Assembly (NCBI GenBank): GCA_018623405.1
Contig: JAAZVO010000148.1
Coordinates: 1-6,744, forward strand
Direction: 5' to 3'
DNA length: 6,744 bases
Source of the DNA: Crocinitomicaceae bacterium
Lineage (GTDB): Bacteria; Bacteroidota; Bacteroidia; Flavobacteriales_G; Salibacteraceae
The position numbers and the translations under genes are program-made. Position 1 is the first letter of the stretch, and each line of letters begins with the position of its first letter. Below, piece after piece: positions 1-5,518 of the stretch. The notes beneath the pieces are model-generated. The model worked only from the letters and a program-made list of their open reading frames with translations. It ran no database searches and was not told where the DNA came from.

Positions 1-90
1 TCCTTTAAAGCAAGAGCCAGAGCCTTCTTTTTTGCAACCTATCACAAAGAGGAAGGGGAACACAAATAGTATAACAATTACATTTTTCAT
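1..90 (-). CDS. Lipoprotein, N-terminal part only (runs off left edge)
   Basis: Thirty codons are visible, from an ATG at 90 down to the window edge, with no stop. The product begins MKNVIVILFVFPFLFVIGC, followed by KKEGSGSCFKG. That is a lipoprotein signal peptide: Lys at position 2, a long hydrophobic core, and a lipobox ending in Cys19, where lipid would be attached after signal peptidase II cleavage. The start overlaps the stop of the acyloxyacyl hydrolase gene in an ATGA, so the two are almost certainly co-transcribed and translationally coupled. The mature start, with a Cys-Phe-Lys a few residues after the lipobox, reminds me of head-GIN (DUF2807) lipoproteins of Bacteroidota, but too little is present to assign a family. 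Lipoprotein is well supported; the function is unknown. Confidence 0.75.
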   Translation of the reverse strand, partial: MKNVIVILFVFPFLFVIGCKKEGSGSCFKG

Positions 91-1151
91 TTGATTTTAT
101 ATCCTATTCCCAATTGAAAATGATCTGCTTTGGCAAAATGACTGTAAATTGAGAAACCCAAATTCAAATTATCGCTTAGTAAATATCTCATTCCTAAGCG
201 GTGATAAAAAAGTCCATCAAACTTGGCATCATCAACTAAGTAAATACCCATTCCTATATAAATATCAATAGGGTTTATTGTTCTATGGTAGGCGCCCATT
301 AAACCAAGTTGAAAGCTTGAAATTCCTCTTGTGATTCCCGTATCAATTTTTGCTCTTTCAGACAATGTAGATTTATAGAAAAAATCAACGATTCCTGAAA
401 ATGAGTTTACAGCACTTTTTTGCGATAAATATTCAATAGAAAGGTTATAATTTGGAAATAACTTTTCAGAATTAGGTTCAACTTCTCGCATCCCAAAATT
501 TACATGAACCAACCAATTTTTACTTGGAGAAACATCTTTAGCTGGTTCAATTAGCTCTTCAGATTCTGAATAGCCAAAGGCTCTGTTTATGCCGATATTT
601 AAGGTGGGTATGTTTAACCCTAAATTGGGAAGCACCATTGCCCCATTGCTTAAATGGGTAAAGTTTAGCCCTGCTTTTAAGTGAGTGTTTTGGCTTATAG
701 CATAAGCAGCATCAATGTTTAGGTGGACGTTTAAATTTATATGTGAACCAATTGCTGTATTGGTGAAGTTGGTTTCTCGGTTATAGGTATTTTCCACATA
801 TCCAAGGCCTAAGCCCAACTTAGTAGTTAGGTTAAATCTTTCATAATCAATTAATTTTAGTCTTAAATAGGGTACTAAACTGTAGGTGTTTCCCAAAACC
901 TTCTTGTTTCCGGGGTTTAGAAACAAAAACTGAATGCCCCAAACAGGTGAGTTGTAGTACTTATTTGCAAGTGAGTTTGTGTAGTTTGCTTCGTAAGCAA
1001 CATTAAATCCTTTGGCATAATCATTTACAATATGCCTCATTGTTGTGCGGTGCGGCCAAAAAAAACCATAATAATAATTGGCTTCAATTGCTTGCTGCTG
1101 ACTGAATGAAATTAAGGGAAAGAGTAATAAAATGAGGAAAAGCCTTTTCAA
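87..1151 (-). CDS. Acyloxyacyl hydrolase, PagL-like outer-membrane lipid A deacylase
   Basis: A 354-residue protein with a signal peptide (residues 1 to about 17, MKRLFLILLLFPLISFS) and alternating beta-strand patterns throughout, as in an outer-membrane barrel. Residues 164-180 carry FTHLSNGAMVLPNLGLN, matching the H-x-S-N active-site region of the PagL lipid A 3-O-deacylase family. His166 and Ser168 would be the catalytic pair. The spot where Pseudomonas PagL has its third residue (Glu, 14 after the His) is Asn180. PagL itself is only about 150-170 residues, so the second half (about 205-354, also strand-rich, ending in a HFQLGIGYKIK segment) is an extension that I believe is usual in Bacteroidota members. 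The start must be TTG at 1151: an in-frame TAA lies two codons upstream, and the first internal ATG (residue 38) would lose the signal peptide. The predicted role is removal of an acyl chain from lipid A in the outer membrane. The lipoprotein gene follows with an ATGA overlap. Confidence 0.8.
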   Translation of the reverse strand: MKRLFLILLLFPLISFSQQQAIEANYYYGFFWPHRTTMRHIVNDYAKGFNVAYEANYTNSLANKYYNSPVWGIQFLFLNPGNKKVLGNTYSLVPYLRLKLIDYERFNLTTKLGLGLGYVENTYNRETNFTNTAIGSHINLNVHLNIDAAYAISQNTHLKAGLNFTHLSNGAMVLPNLGLNIPTLNIGINRAFGYSESEELIEPAKDVSPSKNWLVHVNFGMREVEPNSEKLFPNYNLSIEYLSQKSAVNSFSGIVDFFYKSTLSERAKIDTGITRGISSFQLGLMGAYHRTINPIDIYIGMGIYLVDDAKFDGLFYHRLGMRYLLSDNLNLGFSIYSHFAKADHFQLGIGYKIK

Positions 1152-1163
1152 ACTTTATCTTTT

Positions 1164-1216
1164 GGTAAATGTATTAATTCAGCGCCTTTTTCACTTTTCT
1201 AAACCCTACATTTACC
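1164..1216. repeat. 10-bp inverted repeat in divergent promoter region
   Basis: GGTAAATGTA at 1164-1173 and its exact reverse complement TACATTTACC at 1207-1216 are separated by 33 bp. They lie in the 77-bp gap between the divergently transcribed acyloxyacyl hydrolase and mazG genes. On its own outgoing strand each arm reads TACATTTA, one mismatch from the Bacteroidota -7 element TAnnTTTG. Each arm ends about 12-14 bp before the start codon it faces. The arms may therefore be the two -7 boxes of back-to-back promoters, or a pair of operator half-sites. The repeat is directly visible; its role is inference. Confidence 0.5.
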
Positions 1217-1228
1217 CAAACAATAAAA

Positions 1229-2002
1229 ATGGACCCAAGATTAACCGCATTTGAAAGGTTGCTAAATATTATGGATGATTTAAGGGAAAAATGCCCTTGG
1301 GATAGAAAGCAAACTATGGAAAGCTTAAGGAAGCTTACCATAGAAGAAACCTATGAATTAGCAGATGCCATTCTAGAAAATGATTTAGAAGAAATAAAAA
1401 AAGAAATTGGAGACCTTATGCTACATATGGTTTTTTATGCCAAAATTGGAAGCGAAAAAGGTGCTTTTGATATTACAGATGCCCTAAATGGAATTTGTGA
1501 AAAGTTAATACATCGTCACCCTCATATTTATGGAGATGTTGAGGTTAAAGATGAGGAAGAGGTAAAAGCTAATTGGGAAAAACTAAAACTGAAGGAAGGT
1601 AAAAAGTCTGTTTTAGAAGGCGTACCTAAATCTTTACCAGCAATGGTAAAGGCAAATAGAATTCAAGAAAAGGCTAGGGGAGTTGGTTTTGATTGGGATA
1701 ACAAAGAGCAAGTTTGGGAGAAAGTTCAAGAGGAACTTAATGAGTTAAAGGTTGAAATTAATGAGGCAGCATCTAAAGAAAAAATTGAAAATGAATTTGG
1801 CGACCTGCTTTTCTCAATAATTAATTACGCAAGGTTTATTGATATTGATCCTGAATCGGCATTAGAAAAAACCAATAAAAAGTTTATTTCAAGGTTTCAA
1901 TATTTAGAGCAAAAGGCAAAAGCATTGGGTAAAAACCTGCATGACATGACCCTTGCGCAAATGGATGAAATTTGGGAAGAAGCAAAGCCCCAAAAACTAT
2001 GA
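1229..2002 (+). CDS. mazG: Nucleoside triphosphate pyrophosphohydrolase MazG
   Basis: A 257-residue all-alpha NTP pyrophosphohydrolase, the usual length for full two-domain MazG. It hydrolyses (d)NTPs to NMP and pyrophosphate in the cytoplasm, a nucleotide-pool housecleaning activity. The N-terminal domain shows the signature CPWDRKQT (residues 22-29), the metal-binding EExxE at 39-43 and a downstream E59/D62 pair (EIGD). The C-terminal domain repeats the pattern with EELNE at 168-172 and E189/D192 (EFGD). The linker holds HRHPHIYGD (95-103), also typical. Both metal sites look intact. The ATG at 1229 is preceded by an A-rich stretch and no Shine-Dalgarno. The gene is divergent from the acyloxyacyl hydrolase gene and is followed by a 79-bp gap with a separate promoter for the thioredoxin gene, so it is probably transcribed alone. 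Confidence 0.95.
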   Translation: MDPRLTAFERLLNIMDDLREKCPWDRKQTMESLRKLTIEETYELADAILENDLEEIKKEIGDLMLHMVFYAKIGSEKGAFDITDALNGICEKLIHRHPHIYGDVEVKDEEEVKANWEKLKLKEGKKSVLEGVPKSLPAMVKANRIQEKARGVGFDWDNKEQVWEKVQEELNELKVEINEAASKEKIENEFGDLLFSIINYARFIDIDPESALEKTNKKFISRFQYLEQKAKALGKNLHDMTLAQMDEIWEEAKPQKL

Positions 2003-2056
2003 TAACTCCATAGACATTATTTATACCATCGGTAAACATTTAAAAATCTTTCACGT

Positions 2057-2064
2057 TAATTTTG
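2057..2064 (+). promoter_or_regulatory. Putative -7 promoter element for thioredoxin/DUF6952 unit
   Basis: TAATTTTG is an exact match to the Bacteroidota -7 consensus TAnnTTTG and ends 17 bp before the thioredoxin ATG, predicting a leader of only about 10 nt. No convincing -33 TTG is visible at normal spacing. The position in the intergenic gap after mazG supports a separate transcription unit. Confidence 0.5.
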
Positions 2065-2081
2065 CATCAAAATTTTAAAAA

Positions 2082-2399
2082 ATGGCAGTATTATTAAGTT
2101 CAGATAGCGAGTTTAAATCGCAATTAGAAAAGTTTGATAAGGTAATTGTAAAGTACTATGCCGGATGGTGTGGTTCATGTAAATTATTTGCGCCCAAATA
2201 CAGAAGGTTATCAGGCGATGAAAGATTTGAAGGAGTTACCTTTTTAGATGTTAACGCTGAAGAAAATGAATTGGCTAGAAAAATGGCAGGAGTAGATAAC
2301 CTACCTTTTTTTGCCACTTTTAAAAATGGTGAGTTGGTAGAAGCAAAATCTACGTCTAAAGAAGATCAAGTTGTAGCAATGATTGAAAATATTCAATAA
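2082..2399 (+). CDS. Thioredoxin-like protein with CGSC active site
   Basis: A 105-residue single-domain thioredoxin fold without signal peptide, hence cytoplasmic. The redox motif is WCGSC (Cys30 and Cys33, residues 29-33), with Ser in place of the usual Pro of WCGPC. The cis-proline loop is NLPFF with Pro75. The position matching the buried Asp26 of E. coli thioredoxin, six residues before the first Cys, is Lys24. Both changes are expected to shift redox potential or pKa relative to a general thioredoxin. It is followed after one base by the DUF6952-like gene and converges on the peroxiredoxin gene, so a role in thiol or peroxide homeostasis, possibly as reductant of that peroxiredoxin, is a reasonable inference. 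It is probably not the housekeeping TrxA. Confidence 0.85.
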   Translation: MAVLLSSDSEFKSQLEKFDKVIVKYYAGWCGSCKLFAPKYRRLSGDERFEGVTFLDVNAEENELARKMAGVDNLPFFATFKNGELVEAKSTSKEDQVVAMIENIQ

Positions 2400-2400
2400 A

Positions 2401-2643
2401 ATGCAAATACCTGTAATTAAAAAAATAGTTAGCGAGTATTCTGTAGAGCAGTTAAAACAAGCAGAAGAAGATCTAATGGAAGAAAAACCTTTGGCTATTG
2501 AAATAGAAGGTGAAGATGAAGGAGAACAGCTTACCCATATTTTAGCTGCCATTTGGGTAAAAGAAGAAATGGAAAAAGAAGGAGTTAATGTAGGTAAAGC
2601 TATAAGGAATTACACAGTAAAAGTGAGAAATTCAATTTCATAA
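2401..2643 (+). CDS. Small DUF6952-like protein of unknown function
   Basis: An 80-residue acidic protein, starting MQIPVIKKIVSEYSVEQLKQ, without signal peptide or membrane segment. The N-terminal M-x-(I/L)-PVIK and the C-terminal pattern with a basic end (KAIRNYTVKVRNSI) resemble the small Bacteroidota family DUF6952, which I recall next to thioredoxin genes; the family name is from memory. I chose the ATG at 2401, one base after the thioredoxin stop, over an in-frame TTG at 2383 that would overlap the thioredoxin gene. The ATG gives the family's usual N-terminus and a tight two-gene operon. No catalytic motif or cysteine is present, so any redox link comes only from its neighbours. It ends just before a strong terminator. 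Confidence 0.8.
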   Translation: MQIPVIKKIVSEYSVEQLKQAEEDLMEEKPLAIEIEGEDEGEQLTHILAAIWVKEEMEKEGVNVGKAIRNYTVKVRNSIS

Positions 2644-2658
2644 ATCCTGAATTTATTT

Positions 2659-2697
2659 AAAAAAAAGCAGCTTCGAGAAATCGAAGCTGCTTTTTTT
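2659..2697. terminator. Bidirectional intrinsic terminator
   Basis: A perfect 10-bp stem, GCAGCTTCGA (2667-2676) and TCGAAGCTGC (2681-2690), is closed by a GAAA loop. It is flanked by eight A (2659-2666) and seven T (2691-2697), which extend the pairing. The T-run serves the plus-strand thioredoxin/DUF6952 unit and the A-run gives a U-tract to the minus-strand peroxiredoxin transcript, whose stop lies 17 bp away. It should stop both converging transcripts. Confidence 0.92.
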
Positions 2698-2713
2698 ATG
2701 TGTTGATTTTTAA

Positions 2714-3346
2714 TTAGTGGCTTGCAAGATAATCAGCAACTCCTTCATGAGTATCTTTCATTGCATCTTGGCCTTTTTCCCAGTTTGCAGGACAAACTTC
2801 ACCTTTTTCTTCAAAGTGTAATAAAGCATCAACCATTCTTAAAGCTTCGTTTACACTTCTTCCTAATGGGAAGTTGTTCACGATTTGGTGTTGTACAGTT
2901 CCTTCTTTGTCAATTAAGAATAGACCTCTATACGCAATCATTGGTCCGGTAGCAATTAAATTGCCTTCTTCATCTACATCATAATCACCGGCCAAAACAC
3001 CGTAATTAGCTGAAATAGTTTTTGAAGTATCAGCAACTATAGGATAGGTAATTCCTTGAATGCCACCATCTGCTTTAGACATTTGTAACCATCCCCAGTG
3101 AGACTCTTCTGTATCTGTAGAGCAAGCAACAACTTTTACGCCTCTTGCTTCAAATTCATCTAATTTAGATTGAAAAGCATGTAATTCTGTTGGACAAACA
3201 AATGTGAAATCTTTTGGATAAAAGAAGAATAGCACATGATTTTTACCAACGTATTGGTCTAATGAAAAATCTTCTACAAGGTCTTCACCGTTTACTACAG
3301 CAGTTGCTGAAAAACTTGGTGCTTTCTTTCCTACTAAAACGCTCAT
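2714..3346 (-). CDS. Typical 2-Cys peroxiredoxin (AhpC/Prx1 family)
   Basis: A 210-residue cytoplasmic thiol peroxidase that reduces H2O2, organic peroxides and probably peroxynitrite. Residues 40-54 read FFFYPKDFTFVCPTE and include the catalytic P-xxx-T-xx-C signature (Pro44, Thr48, peroxidatic Cys51). The resolving cysteine is in GEVCPANW near residue 185, so both cysteines of a typical 2-Cys enzyme are present. GGIQG lies in the middle of the protein, roughly where eukaryotic enzymes have GGLG, and the chain ends ADYLASH without a YF motif, suggesting resistance to overoxidation. I start at the ATG at 3346, since the TTG two codons upstream adds only two residues. No ahpF is visible; the reductant may be the convergent thioredoxin. 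It is the AhpC/Tsa type, though the exact symbol (ahpC or prx) is uncertain. Confidence 0.95.
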   Translation of the reverse strand: MSVLVGKKAPSFSATAVVNGEDLVEDFSLDQYVGKNHVLFFFYPKDFTFVCPTELHAFQSKLDEFEARGVKVVACSTDTEESHWGWLQMSKADGGIQGITYPIVADTSKTISANYGVLAGDYDVDEEGNLIATGPMIAYRGLFLIDKEGTVQHQIVNNFPLGRSVNEALRMVDALLHFEEKGEVCPANWEKGQDAMKDTHEGVADYLASH

Positions 3347-3390
3347 TTTCAATAAATTTTTTTGTTATTAATTCTGTTTGATATCGTTAA

Positions 3391-3398
3391 CAAAACTA
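3391..3398 (-). promoter_or_regulatory. Putative -7 element for the peroxiredoxin gene
   Basis: Read on the minus strand this is TAGTTTTG, an exact TAnnTTTG match, giving a leader of about 40 nt before the ATG at 3346. A TTTG (3426-3423) lies 24 bp upstream, slightly longer than the usual -33 to -7 spacing. I recognise no OxyR-type operator. Confidence 0.45.
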
Positions 3399-3428
3399 TC
3401 AATTATTTGTTGGGAACTCTCACAAACT

Positions 3429-3453
3429 CTGTATTTACAGGTATATTAATTTG
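3429..3453 (+). promoter_or_regulatory. Possible operator and promoter of the DUF2279 gene
   Basis: CTGTA-TT-TACAG at 3429-3440 is a short perfect palindrome, followed at 3446-3453 by TTAATTTG, one mismatch from TAnnTTTG. The latter would place transcription start about 20-25 bp before the TTG start at 3480. Both elements are short enough to occur by chance in AT-rich DNA, so this is tentative. Confidence 0.25.
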
Positions 3454-3479
3454 TTATTTCTGTATAAATAAATCTTATA

Positions 3480-4412
3480 TTGAAAAAAGGACTTATTGTT
3501 TTTGCTATTTCATTGTTTATCTCATTTTATGGGATAGGACAAATCACATTGTTTGGTGACACAACAAATGTTTTTAAGTCGGCACCAACTTATACACCTT
3601 GGCGAGCTTGGGGGGTAAATGCTTTTCATGCAGTTGCTTACCCGGCAGCAATGTCTGGGTTGAATAACATTTGGTATCAGGGCTATCCAAAAACAAACTT
3701 TTTTTGGCGAAATGACAATTCACATTGGATGGGGCTAGATAAAGTAGGCCATTTTACTGCCACTTACCGGATTGGTCAAATAAGTTCGAACCTTTATAGT
3801 TGGGCAGGTGTAGAATTTAAAAAAGCAGCCTTTATAGGGAGCATTGTTGGTTTTGCAACAATTTCATCTATCGAGATTTTTGATGGGAACTCTTCAAATT
3901 ATGGTGCCTCTTGGGGCGATTTAGGGGCCAATTTATTAGGGGCAAGTTTTCTATTGTACCAATCTACTTGGGATGACCCATATGCCATTAACTTTAAGTT
4001 ATCTACCTCAAAAAGTGCGTTTATAAGGTATAACCCTCAACAGTTTGGAGGCAGTAGGCCAAAGCAAATATTCAGCGATTACAATGGACAAACTTATTGG
4101 CTTTCTTTTGGGATGAAAAAAATAGTGCCCTTAGATGTAATTCCTGATTGGCTGAATATTGCGGTGGGTTATGGTGCTGATGGTTTGATTGGTGAAACCA
4201 AGAATCCTCAATTTACCGAAGATGGAGCAATAATTCCAAACTTTGATAGGTACCGGCAATGTTACCTTTCATTAGATATTGAATTAAGAAAGATTAGAAC
4301 GCGTTATCCTTTTATGAATGCCGTATTAAAGAATGTTGGTTTTATAAAAATACCGTTTCCAACACTCGAATTTTCTAAGTTCGGCGTTAAACCTTACCTC
4401 TATTACTTATGA
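3480..4412 (+). CDS. DUF2279 family predicted envelope protein
   Basis: A 310-residue protein with a clear Sec signal peptide (MKKGLIVFAISLFISFYGIG, residues 1-20). The DUF2279 region spans about residues 45-165 and holds conserved-looking motifs HWMGLDKVGHF (82-92), SIEIFDG (130-136) and WGDLGANLLG (145-154). A hydrophobic stretch around 114-130 could cross or sit in a membrane. The C-terminal half is richer in aromatic, strand-like segments. E. coli YfiM belongs to the same family; its function is not established. The start must be TTG at 3480: an in-frame TAA at 3465-3467 leaves no other usual start codon, and the next Met (58) would lose the signal peptide. It is divergent from the peroxiredoxin gene and its stop overlaps the end of the convergent Nudix gene by 10 bp. 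Confidence 0.82.
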   Translation: MKKGLIVFAISLFISFYGIGQITLFGDTTNVFKSAPTYTPWRAWGVNAFHAVAYPAAMSGLNNIWYQGYPKTNFFWRNDNSHWMGLDKVGHFTATYRIGQISSNLYSWAGVEFKKAAFIGSIVGFATISSIEIFDGNSSNYGASWGDLGANLLGASFLLYQSTWDDPYAINFKLSTSKSAFIRYNPQQFGGSRPKQIFSDYNGQTYWLSFGMKKIVPLDVIPDWLNIAVGYGADGLIGETKNPQFTEDGAIIPNFDRYRQCYLSLDIELRKIRTRYPFMNAVLKNVGFIKIPFPTLEFSKFGVKPYLYYL

Positions 4413-4933
4413 TTTTGAAGTAGTTTCCATTTCATAATTCCCGCCACAGTCAAGCTATCTGTAAGTTCACCTTTCATCACCATTTCAAAAACTTTTTCAA
4501 TTGGTACTTTTTTAACTTCAATTTCCTCGTCTTCATCGGGTTGTGGAGGCTGAAAAGAAAGGTTGGTTGCCACAAAAATGTGGGCCACCTCGTTTGTTGC
4601 ATAGTTGCTCATATCCATCTCCAAAATTTTTTCCCAATTTGTTGCGGTAATTCCTGTTTCTTCCAACAATTCTCTTTTTGCTGATTCTACAGGTTCTACC
4701 TCAAAACTGCCTCCTCCTTCGGGTATTTCCCAAGTGTATTTATTGAATGGGTACCGCCATTGTCCAACTAAGTAGGTGTTTCCATCTTTATCAATAGGAA
4801 TTACTCCAATGGCAAGCTTCTTAAATTTTGTAATAGAGTAGGTGCTTGGTTTTCCTGCCGGATTTATTACTTCATCAACTTGTAAAGAAATCCAAGGCGA
4901 CTCGTAAATTTGCTTTGAGTTAAGTGTTTCCAA
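4403..4933 (-). CDS. Nudix hydrolase, ADP-ribose pyrophosphatase-like
   Basis: A 176-residue cytoplasmic Nudix enzyme, which would cleave a nucleoside diphosphate linked to another moiety. The context YLVGQWRYPFNKYTWEIPEG (54-73) resembles ADP-ribose or nucleotide-sugar pyrophosphatases. The Nudix box runs from Gly73 to Ile95. The catalytic core RELLEETGI (87-95) is intact, but the first Glu of G-x5-E-x7-REUxEExGU is Val79, flanked by Glu78 and Glu80. The substrate cannot be read from the sequence. The start is TTG at 4933: an in-frame TAA lies three codons upstream, and a later start would remove the N-terminal strand before the core. Its start lies only 20 bp from the divergent Smr gene, and its end overlaps the convergent DUF2279 gene by 10 bp. 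Confidence 0.88.
   Translation of the reverse strand: METLNSKQIYESPWISLQVDEVINPAGKPSTYSITKFKKLAIGVIPIDKDGNTYLVGQWRYPFNKYTWEIPEGGGSFEVEPVESAKRELLEETGITATNWEKILEMDMSNYATNEVAHIFVATNLSFQPPQPDEDEEIEVKKVPIEKVFEMVMKGELTDSLTVAGIMKWKLLQNHK
4880..4912 (+). promoter_or_regulatory. Putative promoter of the Smr gene, inside the Nudix gene
   Basis: TTG at 4880-4882 and TAAATTTG at 4905-4912 (exact TAnnTTTG) are 22 bp apart, within the spacing reported for Flavobacterium promoters. Transcription would start near 4918, about 36 nt before the Smr ATG. The site lies within the first codons of the opposite-strand Nudix gene, as expected when only 20 bp separate the two starts. Confidence 0.5.
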
Positions 4934-4953
4934 GGGTTTTTATTTTTTTCCAT

Positions 4954-5499
4954 ATGGCATTTAAAGTTGGCGATAAAGTTAAAGTACTCAATGACCCCGT
5001 TGAAGGGATAATTACAAAGGTAAAAGGTAGTATAGCTTATGTTGAAAGTGATGGGTTTGAATATCCATTTCCTTTGGAAGAATTATTGTCCATCGATCAA
5101 CAAAACAACATAACCTTTAAAAGCTCTAACAAGAAAGTAAAAATCAATCAAGGTCGGCAAGAAGAGTATCAAACCTTATCCGGAAAGGCAAGAAGCTTTA
5201 TTCCAAAAAAGAATGCTTTTGGCGTTGTTGAGGTAGATTTACATGTACAGGCCATTATTGATGAATATCCTGATATTACTATAGAAAATGCCCTTCAATA
5301 TCAATTAAGGCATGCAAAAACATGGTTAACTTGGGCACAACAAAAAAATCATAGACGTATTGTATTTATTCATGGAGTAGGTGAGGGCGTACTTAAAAAT
5401 CATTTAGTTGAGTTATTTGAACAAGGTTACAACCTAGAAATAGCAGAAGCCTCATACAAACTTTATGGCTTTGGCGCCATGGAAGTTTTTCTGAAATAG
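4954..5499 (+). CDS. Smr-domain protein with N-terminal KOW/SH3-like domain
   Basis: A 181-residue soluble protein. Residues 1-47 (KVGDKVKVLNDPVEGIITKV, then a DGFEYPFPLEEL stretch) form a small beta-barrel like the N-terminus of Bacteroidota DUF2027/Smr proteins. Residues 50-88 are a polar basic linker. The Smr (MutS2 C-terminal) domain fills 90-181, with DLH at 95-97, HGVGEG at 140-145 and GFGAMEV at 172-178. Smr domains are known as nucleases or nucleic-acid binders, in MutS2 acting on DNA or on collided ribosomes; the target here is unknown. Related proteins I know are longer, with a middle domain that is missing here. I chose the ATG at 4954, because the in-frame GTG at 4924 would overlap the Nudix gene and add a segment unlike the family. 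The rnpB promoter follows within 8 bp of the stop. Confidence 0.87.
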   Translation: MAFKVGDKVKVLNDPVEGIITKVKGSIAYVESDGFEYPFPLEELLSIDQQNNITFKSSNKKVKINQGRQEEYQTLSGKARSFIPKKNAFGVVEVDLHVQAIIDEYPDITIENALQYQLRHAKTWLTWAQQKNHRRIVFIHGVGEGVLKNHLVELFEQGYNLEIAEASYKLYGFGAMEVFLK

Positions 5500-5506
5500 T
5501 TTAACC

Positions 5507-5514
5507 TACCTTTG
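5507..5514 (+). promoter_or_regulatory. -7 promoter element of rnpB
   Basis: TACCTTTG exactly matches TAnnTTTG and ends 5 bp before the first base of helix P1 of the RNase P RNA (5519), the expected distance to a transcription start. The -33 region (T-run around 5486-5490) lacks a clear TTG. Confidence 0.65.
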
Positions 5515-5518
5515 CAAA

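Noticed and set aside
2301..2552. 83-codon minus-strand frame across the thioredoxin/DUF6952 junction
   Set aside because: It lies antisense over two well-supported genes and is rich in Ser, Cys and Ile, as in a shadow frame; no family resemblance.
2722..2952. 76-codon plus-strand frame inside the peroxiredoxin gene
   Set aside because: Antisense shadow of a highly conserved gene; Leu/His/Gln-rich and unlike any family I know.
3380..3400. GATA and TATC arms near the peroxiredoxin promoter, considered as an OxyR site
   Set aside because: The arms are only 4 bp and the spacing does not fit the ATAG-N7-CTAT pattern of OxyR sites.
3362..3559. 65-codon plus-strand frame starting in the peroxiredoxin/DUF2279 gap
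   Set aside because: It overlaps the start and signal peptide of the DUF2279 gene in another frame; composition is Ile/Tyr/Cys-rich and looks non-coding.
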